From Charina bottae (lineage: Eukaryota; Chordata; Lepidosauria; Squamata; Charinaidae), in the NCBI GenBank assembly GCA_023362775.1, contig JALMGJ010000006.1:15326001-15390000 (forward strand): DNA of 64,000 nt, read 5' to 3'. Below are positions 21,373 to 32,225 of the stretch, piece after piece. The position numbers were made by a program, and so were the translations under genes. How positions within the stretch are numbered: position 1 is the stretch's first letter; the number at the start of each line of letters is the position of its first letter. Under the pieces are notes generated by a model that was given only the letters and a program-made list of their open reading frames with translations, did no database searches and was not told the origin of the DNA.

Positions 21373-24300
21373 ACAACTTGGAGTAGAACATAATTATAGC
21401 ACATAGCTCTGTGCTTTTGAGGCACCAAACTGTAATTACTTTTTCGTCGGCTCTGATTCATTGACAGATCAAGCTCATCGTGCTTACAACAGCTGAGCTT
21501 CTTAATTACCCACCATGATGGCAAAAAGTCTCCAATTTTCTTCTGAGAATCAAGGTCATTAACCCAACTCATTATCTGATGCAAAACTGATGTGGGTGGC
21601 AATTCCATCACTGATGTGCATGGGAATTGAGGAGCAACAGATAGAATGGAAAGGTTATATAGTTTAGATGAAAAATAGAAATGGAAAGGCGGTATTTCAT
21701 TCTCCTAATTAAGAACAACAATCTTGAATGTTCTTGTGCTGGGAATGAGTTGAGCTGAAAGTAAAATGACACTGCCTAAGATTTCATGCATTTGGCTTCA
21801 GTTAATTAGAGGAAACTTAACTTTTACTAGACACCCCAGGAAAAAATCCACTCTGCAGTCTCAAATAAGAAGTTGCTTAGGTTCAAGCTACGTTGTAGAA
21901 GGAAAAGCACAAAGAGTCATCTCATAAATCTCTTTCTGCAATGCTTCGTCATTCTGAAGGAGGATGAGTACTAGAGATGGGGGTGGGCAGTTTCTCCTTG
22001 GGAATGAAGGGTTCTCTCCTAGAAGATTTTCTAACACCACCATATATCAATAACATGGGAATTGACAGCCTGGGGAGGGAAGGAAGGGCTGGACAAGTAG
22101 ATTGGAGACACATTAAAGTCTTACATTGCACATAATGCCCAGCATGCCACAGACGATTTTATCTATGCATAAGCACCATGGTAAACAGGCAAGGGAGCTC
22201 AATTAAATCTTATTGTCACATTCAAACCATATGTGGAACTATGTCGGAGAAGGGAAGCAGAATTATCTTTCTCTTCCTGTTATCATTAAATTGCAATGGG
22301 AAGCCTACATATTATGGAGGAGTCCAATTTATTGCTAAATCTGCCAGCATCTCTTATGGTCCTATTTTTGCAATGTGACTCATATCTTCCCATAGATTTA
22401 ATTCCTACTGCAAACTTTGATCATATTCCCTTTATTATCTTTGCTTCCTCCTGAAAGCGTATTCATTTCTTTTATTCCTTCATAGTTTCTGATGGATCAT
22501 TTTCTTTCAGCCTAAAGTAACCACAGCCAAGATATTCTTTCCAAAATCCTCTCAATCTTTATGTCAAGAGCTGCAGTTATAATTACACATTGTTAAGGAG
22601 TAAGCTCCAGTAAACGCATAGATTTTTTCTTTCAAATATAATACGGAGGAGAAATGCTTAATTTTATATGTGATATTTTACATCTAGATTGTAAACTGTC
22701 TTGAAAAAGTTATTTCAGGTTTATCTCTAATCAACTAAATTATCCATAATTTTAATAAAAATACCAATATTTTCTCTACAGCTTGCCATTAAAGAATAAA
22801 TGAACAAATTTTTTTTAGCTGGGGCAATACTTTTCATATTACTATTTTTACCTTTCAAGCCTCACAAGGGACAATGAAAAGAAGCAAAATTTAGGGGCAA
22901 TCTTTATTATATGGAGGGGCTCAGAGGGATTTTCACAAAATAAAAATATTCCTGAGTTTGAAAGCATCTATTTTAGAGTTTAATTTGTCAAAAAGAAAAA
23001 AAAGAGCAAAAGCTGGCCCTACCCAAAATCAGGATTTTCCTTCCAATTTTATTTATTATTAATTTTTTTAACCCCCTTTCAGATCATAGATCATTCAAAG
23101 TGTTTACAGCCAATAAAAATCTAAACTACAAAATATATGAATAAAAACAATTAAAACACTTAAAATCAGTATCCTTAAAATCCAGGTGGACTTGGGGTTT
23201 GTGCAAAAAATTGGTTTCATAGCAATTCCTTCCTCTGCCCCCCCCCCTTTTTTTTTTTTCCTTTTACAATCCATGGAATTACCAGAATCTGCTAATAACT
23301 CTTTGTGATGGAAAGGTGGCTCCATATTGGCCACCTAAAAGATCAGTATTTTGAGAATGAAACTTGCTATCAGGATATAGCTGGAGTGTAGTGAACTGTG
23401 GATGTCAACCTAATTTCAAAGTCTTCTATATTTAATCTAAACCAAACCTTATCAAGAATGCTTTCTCCCTTCCCCAGCAATCTTCTTGGTGGAGGGGAGA
23501 GGAAATTGGGGAGTATAGGGGATCTCAGAAAGTGTACCAACCACTGGCCATGCTAATTTTTGCTTCTGGCTCTGTTCCCCATAAATGTGTCATCTTCAAC
23601 TTACAAAGGAATGCAGCTCTGGGTGGGTGGAGACACAAAGACAGATAAAAGTTCCCCACCTTTATACAGAGAATAGTCAACAGAACCCTTATGCTCATAG
23701 GCAGGATACTTCTGAATACTGAAAGTTGAGCATCCCTGTTATGGCTTGTTCTTAAGCTTCTCAAGGACATCTAGCAAGATGACTGGAAACAGAATGGAGG
23801 ATCAGATGGACCCATTGTTCAATCCAACCAGGGAGTTTTCCTTCTGTTTTGCTATTTAGAAACCTTGGTTTCTTAGGCAACTTCAATAAGAGACCAAGAA
23901 ACTGCACAATGACGGTGACTGAGCCAATACTTGACCTCCATTCTCTGAGAGACCCAACACAATGCCTCAAACCATCAGAGGCAGCCATCCATCTTCTTTA
24001 CAAGGAAGAATGGGACAATCTAGTCAATGGCAAACCAATTACTGGTGTTCAGAAGGCTTTCAAACAAAGGAGAGAAAATTGCAGTTTGGTTTATATTAAG
24101 CAGAGCTCCTCTTCTTGCCAGGATTATTCTTCTTTTACAACTGTGTTAAATGGTCTTTTGCTGTTCTCTTTGTCCAGAGCAATCAGGAAGAAAGGGGGTA
24201 AAGGAGTGCAAAGGAGAAAGAAGCAAGAATTAGATACACATCAAAGCAGGCACAGCTGTCCTGTGGACAAATTAGACAGAGGGAGGAGGGGGAGAAAGCT

Positions 24301-24960
24301 GAAATGAAATGATGGAGGAGCTGTTGAAAGCTGTCTCCCTCCCTCTCCTCGGATTGCTTCCACTACATCTCTGCTAAGGACCCAATCCTGCACAATGCTG
24401 AGCCTGCCGAAGGGACTGCTGACCAGGCTGATGATGTTCCATTATCTCCTTGAATGTTTGCCTTCCACTTACAACCGAGATTGCCATTCTGTTGACAAAG
24501 CAGCTGCTGCATGTAAAATACTTGTGTGATTAAACAGTGGGTAGGGGAGTTAATTGCTTCTTATTGTTGGGTCACTGGAGGAGGACACCTTTAATCTTTG
24601 TAAAAGGCAGAAATGGCAAAATTCCCTCAAGCAAGCTATATTTGAGGTGGAATTCTAGCCCTCATAATGAATGTCAGTTCCACTTAATAGGCAGGGCAAT
24701 TGTTTCCTCTAGCCAGATTAGTTGTTTTGCTCCATATATTGCTGCTATTTGCTTAGCTACGGATGCCACCGTATTTGCTTTTGTCTTGCAAAAGATTTCC
24801 TGTACTAGTAGGCTGCAGGATCAGGATGTCACAGACATTGAAGTCACCATATTCTTTTGCTGGACCCCATCATGCAGCATTTATACCTGTATGAGCCCAT
24901 AATCCAGCTCAGTTTCTTAGCATCAGAAAACAAACCATTTAGTATAGACATAAATGAACA
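21373..24960. other. Unique AT-rich DNA, no gene recognised
   Basis: About 3.6 kb of mostly single-copy sequence with a C/T run near 23240-23262. Short open frames (for example 23849-24307 plus) show no domain or splice-site context that I could support. Confidence 0.5.
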
Positions 24961-25265
24961 TGGAAATAGATACGTAAGACGCCAGGCTTGTCGATCGGAA
25001 GATCACAAGTTTGGAGGTTCGAATCCCTTCTGCACTCGCCCCAGCTCTTGCCAACCTAGCAATTCAAAATCATGCAAATGCAAGTAGATTAATAGGTACC
25101 ACTTCGGTGGGTAGGTAACAGCGTTCCGTGTGCGTCATGCCGGCCACATGACTGTGGAAACGTCTTCGGACAACGATGGCTCTTCGGCTAACAAACGGAG
25201 ACGAGCACCGGCCCCTAGAGTCGGACACGACTGCACAAATGTGCAGGGGGAACCTTTACCTTCAC
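24961..25265 (+). mobile_element. Sauria-type SINE, 5' end missing
   Basis: It begins inside the tRNA-like head ('taagacgccaggcttgtcgatcgg'), has the B box ('ggttcgaatccc'), the central region and the 'agagtcggacacgactgcac...acctttacc' tail. It is close to the copies at 25.6 and 46.1 kb. Confidence 0.85.
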
Positions 25266-25625
25266 CTTTACCATGAACCAGACTGCAATTTCTTTATTAT
25301 TTAGGTTTATACCCCACTTTTTGCCACTATAAGGCAATACAGGCACTACAAGAGTAAAATACAAACAGCTGAAACACAACTGAAGTAATCCAAGTTTATT
25401 GCCACAACTGAAAAGCTGTTTCTGAAGACAAAGGTCTTTAATCCTACCAGAAAAAGAAGGTGCCAAATCTAACACCCAAGAGAGTGCATTCCACAATTTG
25501 AGAGATTCATAAAAGGATGTTTCTTGATGGTTGTAACAGCTGTATTCATGCAACATATCAAGCCAGGTCAATGAAAGGCCTAGCATATCATCTGAACCCT
25601 GTAGCCCAATCATTATAGTATGGAG

Positions 25626-25965
25626 GTAAAGGTAAAGGTTCCCCCCACACATTTGTGCAGTCGTGTCTGACTCTAGGGGCCGGTGCTCATCTCCGTTTGT
25701 TAGCCAAAGAGCCAGCATTGTCCGAAGACGCTTCCACGGTCATGTGGCCGCATGACGCGCACGGAACGCTGTTACCTACCCACTGAACTGGTACCTATTC
25801 ATCTACTTGCATTTGCATGCTTTCAAATTGCTAGGTTGGCAAGAGCTGGAGCGAGTGCGGGAGCTCACTCCGTCACGCGGGACTAGGGATTCGAACCTCC
25901 GAACTTGTGATCTTCCGATCAACAAGCCTGGCGTCTTACCCGCTGAGCCACCACGCCCCTTATAG
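25626..25965 (-). mobile_element. Sauria-type SINE, complete, minus strand
   Basis: It reads on the minus strand from the A-box region ('gtggctcagcgggtaagacg') at about 25960 to the 'acctttacctttacc' tail at 25626. It lies about 360 bp from an opposite-oriented copy, so the two form a long inverted pair. Confidence 0.88.
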
Positions 25966-27001
25966 TATGGAGATCAAGGTCAAAAAATCTCCAGGGTACC
26001 CAAGTTTAATCATTGGGTAGTCCTTCTAACCAATGCCTTCTGGTCTTATCTGAGTCTAGAAGAGAAGATTAATTTCTCTTCCAGCTTCCAGCTTCCAGAT
26101 GCAGAGGGAGACCCAAACAAGAGGGTCAAGTGGCCCTGGAAAATGGGGAGCTCTCTCTTTTTGTTTTTTTAGACATATACATAGTAATTACACAGGGGTG
26201 GTAAGGCTGTGACAGAAAGTAAGCCTAGCCGTCTACTTTCCCTTCTATGGTTGTTGCTCTGATCCCTGACTGAACTATTATAATCTCCTTTTTCTTGTTT
26301 CTTGTTTTTTCTTCTACACTGGAAAAACCAAACCAGGAGCTATCAGCTGCAAAGAAAAATATTACATACTGTATTAGCAGCACAACAAAAAGAATTCTGT
26401 AGCATCCTGAAGTCTGACAACACTATGGACTAAGGTTGTGAAGGCCACAATGCATATTAGCTCCAACAAATGATGTCGTCTAGAATCACTTCTCCATCTC
26501 CCTATGCAATTTTTGCTACAACAGCTGCAGTCACAAAGCTGATGGATTGACACAGGAGAGAATGAGAAACAGCCCTTCTTCCTAAGTTGAATTGGAGGAC
26601 TCCAATAAGACCTAAATTGTTCCCATGCAAGCAAAAGGAGAATAACCTCATACTGGCCTATATTCTACCACCAGGAATGTGAAACAAGTGCTAGAAAGCA
26701 GAAGATCCTAAAAATCCACAGCACTCCTACAGACTGACCTACAGCCCAGTCCCTAGCACACCCATTTTTATCTTGAGACAAGAAAGAAAATCCAACATTA
26801 GATTCCCCCTACAAGATCAAGTCCCTGTTTTTGGTATGAAAAGGATATCCTGGCAATTCTAAAGCCTTGAGCAACAATATGGCTGTGTTCAAATGATATA
26901 GCTGACACAATCAACAGCTGTCCAAAAAAATATGCACCCCTGTGCTGTGGTGGAGCATGATCAGGGATGCCCTGGTCAAATTGGCAATAATTATCTTTCA
27001 C
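25966..27001. other. Unique DNA, no gene recognised
   Basis: Single-copy sequence. The last eight bases are the left target duplication of the next MITE. Confidence 0.5.
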
Positions 27002-27284
27002 TAGGCTGACCATACATCCCGTTTTGAATGGGACAGTCCCGTTTTTTAAACAATTCCCGACCGTCCCGTCGTTTTAATAAAAATGTCCATTTTGTCCCGT
27101 TCTCAATGAGAGAGCACCCACCCACCCCGTTTGCCAGGGCGCCGCAGGGACCACGCTGCTGGCGAGGCTGTTAGATGGAGTGCAGGCATGCGTGCACATG
27201 CACACTCACCCACGCCCACTTTGTCTGGCGAGCCATGGGTAGGTTAGGGTCTCGTTTTTGTCTCAAGGAAATATGGTCAGCCTA
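27002..27284. mobile_element. MITE with 8-bp target duplication (hAT-like)
   Basis: Terminal inverted repeats 'taggctgaccata' and 'tatggtcagccta' are flanked by 'tctttcac' on both sides (26994-27001 and 27285-27292), a perfect 8-bp duplication. The interior has repeated 'cccgtttt' words and a GC-rich core. A related copy begins at 39763. Confidence 0.85.
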
Positions 27285-27292
27285 TCTTTCAC

Positions 27293-28147
27293 AGACCCTG
27301 CAGCCGCTACAAATGTGGCTGGAAAGCTGTCGCTTGTTGCCCCTTTTTAAAAATACCTTTATTAATAGAAGTCTATGGTGACCAACAGGGATAGATACCA
27401 TCATGGACAGAAGAAGGACAACCTAATTTACTTTTTTAAAAAACTCATGCCACAGCTGTGTGCCTGCAGGGGGAATGAAAGATAAATTGAGCAGCAAGAG
27501 AGAATTCCTAGAAGCAACCCCATTTTTATAGAGCTGCTCTTGGACTTCGTGCTAGTCAGCGGAAGACCATCTATTAATCCTCTCTTCCCTGCATGACATT
27601 ACTGACCAGGGAAAACTGGTTTAGCTCTAAACTCTCTCAGGATTGTTTCAGCCTAAAACTACCACCTCCAATAATTATTGGATTATTGTGTATAAATAAT
27701 TACACTCCCCCAGGACACAGAAAATGGTGTCAAAAGGATATAGATAGTGAGCTAGTTTTATGCATAATTATACTCCATTAATGTATAATTTCCAAAGCAT
27801 GTTGATTCTGACTAATTACTAGTTTGGGGTGGGGCAGGGAGCTAATATGTATGAGATACTCATTTCAACCATAATGAATGAAATTTCTGCCTGTAAAAAT
27901 ACATGAAAAAAGTAGGAAATCAATGCTGCCTTAGCCTCCCACCCTCTAAAATAATTTTGTTTTGGTCAGATTTGAATCTGTACTTTCTTCCTTTCAATCC
28001 CCTTGTTTGTTTTATTCTGCTTTTGCACTGCAGCAGAATCTCATTGTCTGGTCAAAGAAAGCTTAACCCAATGGCTGAAGTCTGCCTTGCATAAATATTT
28101 GATCAGCAGACAGTACTTTCTTAACAAGATTCCCACCACACTTTGGA
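27293..28147. other. Unique DNA, no gene recognised
   Basis: AT-rich single-copy DNA. Nothing supported. Confidence 0.5.
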
Positions 28148-28180
<33 letters not shown>

Positions 28181-28196
28181 TGTATGTATGTATGTA

Positions 28197-28280
<84 letters not shown>
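28148..28280 (+). repeat. (GT)n-(GTAT)n-(GT)n-(TA)n compound microsatellite
   Basis: GT and GTAT runs are followed by about 46 bp of alternating TA (28234-28279), then a short GA run. The TA part is self-complementary. Open frames of alternating Cys-Val or Tyr-Ile here are artefacts. Confidence 0.95.
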
Positions 28281-28281
<1 letters not shown>

Positions 28282-28746
28282 CCCCAGAGAGAGAGAGAGT
28301 GAGATTAAAAGCTATCTATACATTCCCCTCTTCCTCCCTACTTTGGGCAAGAACAGCAAGTCCCAGGTTTAAGACTGAGTTCCATTCCTAAGTCTGCCCT
28401 TAGGATGAATTTGTATGTAAGTCGGAACAGTTATTTAGCATCCGTTAGTCAAATGTTTGTCTTAGTATATATTTTACCTTTCTATGTGTCATAGATTCCT
28501 TTGATATCCAAGGGTTGTCTACTCAGACTCACACAGATGTTTCCCAATGAGACACTGCACACGAAAATTGTTGTTCTCCACTTTTTCTATTGGGGGTTAG
28601 TTTACTTAGAAACCCACCAGTTACAGTATTTACCCAGGTGACCAATTAATACAATTTCCAACTAGCCTATATTCCTATCACTATTACTACTGTAAACTAT
28701 GTCTATTCTAACTAGTACATACTGTTAGGTTACTATTCTATTTCTC

Positions 28747-29252
28747 AATAAAATAGTTAAGAGCAGAGACATCACACTGACAACAAAGGTCCGCATAGTT
28801 AAAGCAATGGTATTCCCCATAGTAACCTATGGCTGCGAGAGCTGGACCATAAGGAAGGCTGAGCGAAGGAAGATAGATGCTTTTGAACTGTAGTGTTGGG
28901 AGGAAAATTCTGAGAGTGCCTTGGACTGCAAGAAGATCAAACCAGTCCATTCTCCAGGAGATAAAGCCAGACTGCTCACTTGAGGGAATGATATTAAAGG
29001 CAAAACTGAAGTACTTTAGCCACATAATGAGAAGACAGGATACCCTGGAGAAGATGCTGATGCTAGGGAAAGTGGAAGGCAAAAGGAAGAGGGGCCGACC
29101 AAAGGCAAGATGGATGGATGATATTCTGGAGGTGACAGACTTAACCATGGGGGAGCTGGGAATGGTGACGGCCGACAGGAAGCTCTGGCGTGGGCTGGTC
29201 CATGAAGTCACGAAGAGTCGGAAACAACTGAACGAATAAACAACAACAAATA
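28747..29252 (+). mobile_element. BovB 3' fragment
   Basis: From 'ataaaatagttaagagcaga' to the terminal 'gaacgaataaacaacaacaa'. It encodes the C-terminal domain after the RT (YGCESWTIRKAERRK, WTARRSNQSIL, GRPKARWMDDIL), with a +1 frameshift near 28896. No clear target duplication. Confidence 0.88.
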
Positions 29253-29266
29253 CCCTGTATATACAT

Positions 29267-29267
<1 letters not shown>

Positions 29268-29298
<31 letters not shown>
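29268..29298 (+). repeat. (CA)n microsatellite
   Basis: About 30 bp of CA repeat shortly after the BovB 3' end. Confidence 0.9.
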
Positions 29299-29300
<2 letters not shown>

Positions 29301-29690
29301 CCACATGTCATACCCATATATTGGATTCCTAGATAGATATGGCAGCACATGCATCATTGGCTTTGACAATGCTAGTGTGCATGTCCCATTCATGTTAATA
29401 AATGGTTATATGACATGCTTAGATATGAAGTACTGTACTTCCCAAGATTCTTCTGACAGAGTGATCTCTGATTAATTTGGACAGCTACATATACTTTATG
29501 TATCTGCCTTAGTTCAAAGCTGTTTTTATATCTTTCTCAGTACTTAATGTAACCATTGCAACACAGCAGCTTCAGTCAAGAGTAGGCAAGGAGAAACTGT
29601 ATGAAAGGTGGAGCAATTCAGGAACTTGGTGTAGCTGTTCAGACAAAACAACCTTCTTGGTTGTTATCTGTGGTATCTGAGTCCTTCTAA

Positions 29691-30757
29691 AGCCTTTGAC
29701 TGTGTGGATCATAACAAATTGTGGCAAGTTCTTGGTGGTATGGGGATACCAAGTCATCTTGTCTGCCTCCTAAGGAATCTGTATAACGACCAAGTAGCAA
29801 CGGTAAGAACAGAGCACGGAACAACGGACTGGTTTAAGATTGGGAAAGGAGTACGGCAGGGTTGTATACTCTCACCCTACCTATTCAACCTGTACACAGA
29901 ACACATCATGCGACATCCTGGGCTTGATGAATCCAAGGCTGGAGTTAAAATCGCTGGAAGAAACATTAACAATCTCAGATATGCAGATGATACCACTTTG
30001 ATGGCTGAAAGCGAGGAGGAGTTGAGGAGCCTTATGACGAAGGTGAAAGAAGAAAGTGCAAAAGCTGGGTTGCAGTTAAACCTCAAAAAAACCAAGATTA
30101 TGGCAACCAGCTTGATTGATGACTGGCAAATAGAGGGAGAAAAAGTGGAGGCAGTGACAGACTTTGTATTTCTAGGCGCAAAGATTACTGCAGATGCTGA
30201 CTGCAGCCAGGAAATCAGAAGACGTCTACTTCTTGGGAGGAGAGCAATGGCAAATCTTGATAAAATAGTTAAGAGCAGAGACATCACACTGACAACAAAG
30301 GTCCGCATAGTTAAAGCAATGGTATTTCCTGTAGTAACCTATGGCTGCGAGAGCTGGACCATAAGGAAGGCTGAGCGAAGGAAGATAGATGCTTTTGAAC
30401 TGTGGTGTTGGAGGAAAATTCTGAGAGTGCCTTGGACTGCAAGAAGATCAAACCAGTCCATACTCCAGGAAATCAAGCCAGACTGCTCACTTGAGGGAAT
30501 GATATTAAAGGCAAAACTGAAGTACTTTGGCCACATAATGAGAAGACAGGATACCCTGGAGAAGAAGCTGATGCTAGGAAAAGTGGAAGGCAAAAGGAAG
30601 AGGGGCCGACCAAGGGCAAGATGGATGGATGGTATTCTGGAGGCGACGGACTCAACCATTGGGGAGCTGGGGATGGTGACGGCCGACAGAAAGCTCTGGC
30701 GTGGGCTGGTCCATGAAGTCACGAAGAGTCGGAAACGACTGAACGAATAAACAACAA
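29691..30757 (+). mobile_element. 5'-truncated BovB with 14-bp target duplication
   Basis: It begins inside the RT ('agcctttgactgtgtggat') and ends with the BovB terminus 'aataaacaacaa'. The flanks 'ctgagtccttctaa' at 29677-29690 and 30758-30771 are identical, which fixes both ends. The preserved duplication and open frame point to a fairly recent insertion. Confidence 0.93.
29704..30750 (+). pseudogene. BovB RT, C-terminal half, uninterrupted frame
   Basis: 348 codons open from the truncation to the natural stop. It contains GVRQGCILSPYLFNLYTEH, the catalytic YADDTTL, the thumb region (EELRSLMTKVKEES, LNLKKTKIM), FLGAKITADADCSQEIRRRL and the C-terminal YGCESWTIRKAE and WTARRSNQSIL blocks. 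It lacks the endonuclease and the first RT motifs, so it is a truncated copy although no stop interrupts it. It serves as the in-frame reference for the frameshifted BovB at 11 kb. Confidence 0.88.
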
Positions 30758-30771
30758 CTGAGTCCTTCTAA

Positions 30772-31671
30772 GGAAATAACTGTAGTAAAGCTTTCTGGCC
30801 AGCCAACACACAATGATGCCCAAATGCTTACAGACTCTCAGTAACAGCTGTAATTTCATTGCCTAGACACATTGAAGGTGCGAGTGAACTTCTTTACTCA
30901 CTAAACAATTGGATAGAACATAGCCTGAACATTTTCTCTATTATTTCAACACTATAAGAACTGATAGACTTGCTTTCATGGATTATTGAAAGTATTAATT
31001 TGAAAATTATCTGGGCAAATTAATTGATCTGTTTAGATGGTGAACTGAGGGCTACAGCCCAGCAGTAATCCAGAATTCCAATACGTTATGGAAGTATCAA
31101 AACTGAACATATGAATCAGAGAAAAGAGTTGTCAATTTTATTTAGGAAAAGCAGCAACGGAAATTCCAATTTTAAAAGCACTAATTTCCTTGAGTTCTAG
31201 TAAGCAATTCAAAGAAACCAATTTGCTTGATTTCCAACTAGTTCCAGATGTTTTTGTATGCTTTTCAGTTGAATGGAACTAGCAGGAAATGAAGCAAACC
31301 AACCTATAAACTTTTCTTTTCCGAAAAGCCACAATTTACTCTTCTGGGCATTCTTCATCCACTACTACAGTAATTTTACATCAGAACCCAGTGAGTAATG
31401 GGTTCTCCTGAGATAGACCTTTTGTATTATCACATAACTGAGAGAGATAATTAATTGCAAAGTCTTTGGTTTACGCTCTATCTCAGAAGTGCATTAAGTG
31501 AGAAAGAAGCCTTTTCTTTCAACCTGTCAACTTATAGTGCATCTTCAAGTTAATAATAACATTAAAAGTAACCCTGCTGGCTTAGACCATCTTAGACCAA
31601 CATTTTATATCTCACAGTAGCCAAGCAGATGTCTCTGGGGTGCTCATAAAATAAGAGATGGAGGCATATTG
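30772..31671. other. Unique DNA, no gene recognised
   Basis: AT-rich, single copy. Nothing supported. Confidence 0.5.
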
Positions 31672-31974
31672 GAATATCTTACCCCCGGAGCTGAGGCTGA
31701 TTTCCTCGCTCCCAGCCTTCTGGAAAGGTTTAAAGACCTGGTTCTGCCGTTTTGCCTGGGAGGGAAATGCCAACAGTTCCTCTTGGGGATGGCTGGTCCC
31801 TTGAAGCCTCCCAGTGTCTTATTTTAACATTTCACCCTTGGAATTCATATTATGTATTGTTGTAATTTTATATATTTTTAATTCAATTTTATTGTACACC
31901 GCCCAGGGTCCCCGTTGGGGGAGATGGGCGGTAATATAAATCTAATAAAATAAATAAATAAATAAATAAATATT
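31672..31974 (+). mobile_element. L2/CR1 3' fragment, split by a PLE
   Basis: From 'ggaatatcttacccccggag' (ILPPELR) to '...gagatgggcggtaatataaat' and a (TAAA)n tail. Nearly identical to the ends of the 5.9- and 60-kb copies. The PLE insertion lies in the tail. Confidence 0.88.
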
Positions 31975-32225
31975 CAATGTATTGTCGAAGGCTTTCACGG
32001 CCGGAGTTCAATGGCTGTTGTGGGTCTTCCGGGCTGTGTGGCCGTGTTCTGGAAGTTGTGGTTCCTAACGTTTCGCCAGCATCTGTGGCCAGCATCTGCT
32101 GAAGATGCTGGCCACAGATGCTGGCGAAACGTTAGGAACCACAACTTCCAGAACACAGCCACACAGCCCAGAAGACCCACAACAGCCATTGAACTCCGGC
32201 CGTGAAAGCCTTCGACAATACATTG
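31975..32225. repeat. 123-bp near-perfect palindrome at the PLE 5' end
   Basis: Arms 31975-32097 and 32103-32225 around a 5-nt centre 'gctga'. I count two mismatches, both G-to-A type changes at CpG positions in the right arm. Each arm holds the terminal-repeat sequence, but only the plus-strand right arm has the full CTGAAGA core; the left arm read on the minus strand gives CAGCAGA. Confidence 0.9.
32099..32136 (+). ncRNA. Hammerhead-like motif, PLE family 2, 5' copy
   Basis: CTGAAGA (32099-32105), spacer T, GCTGGC (32107-32112), loop CACAGAT, GCTGGC (32120-32125), GAAAC (32126-32130), GTT. The arms pair over six positions, including two G-U wobbles. Here the motif sits inside the palindrome, so hairpin folding would compete with the ribozyme fold. 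Confidence 0.55.

Noticed and set aside
21202..21611. Poly-Gly and poly-Pro frames
   Set aside because: Translation of the (GGA)n microsatellite.
24961..25965. Long inverted pair of Sauria SINEs as a single composite element
   Set aside because: The two copies have different 5' ends and divergence, and the roughly 360 bp between them look like host DNA. Independent insertions are simpler.
28003..28391. Cys-Val and Tyr-Ile repeat frames
   Set aside because: Translation of GT and TA microsatellites.
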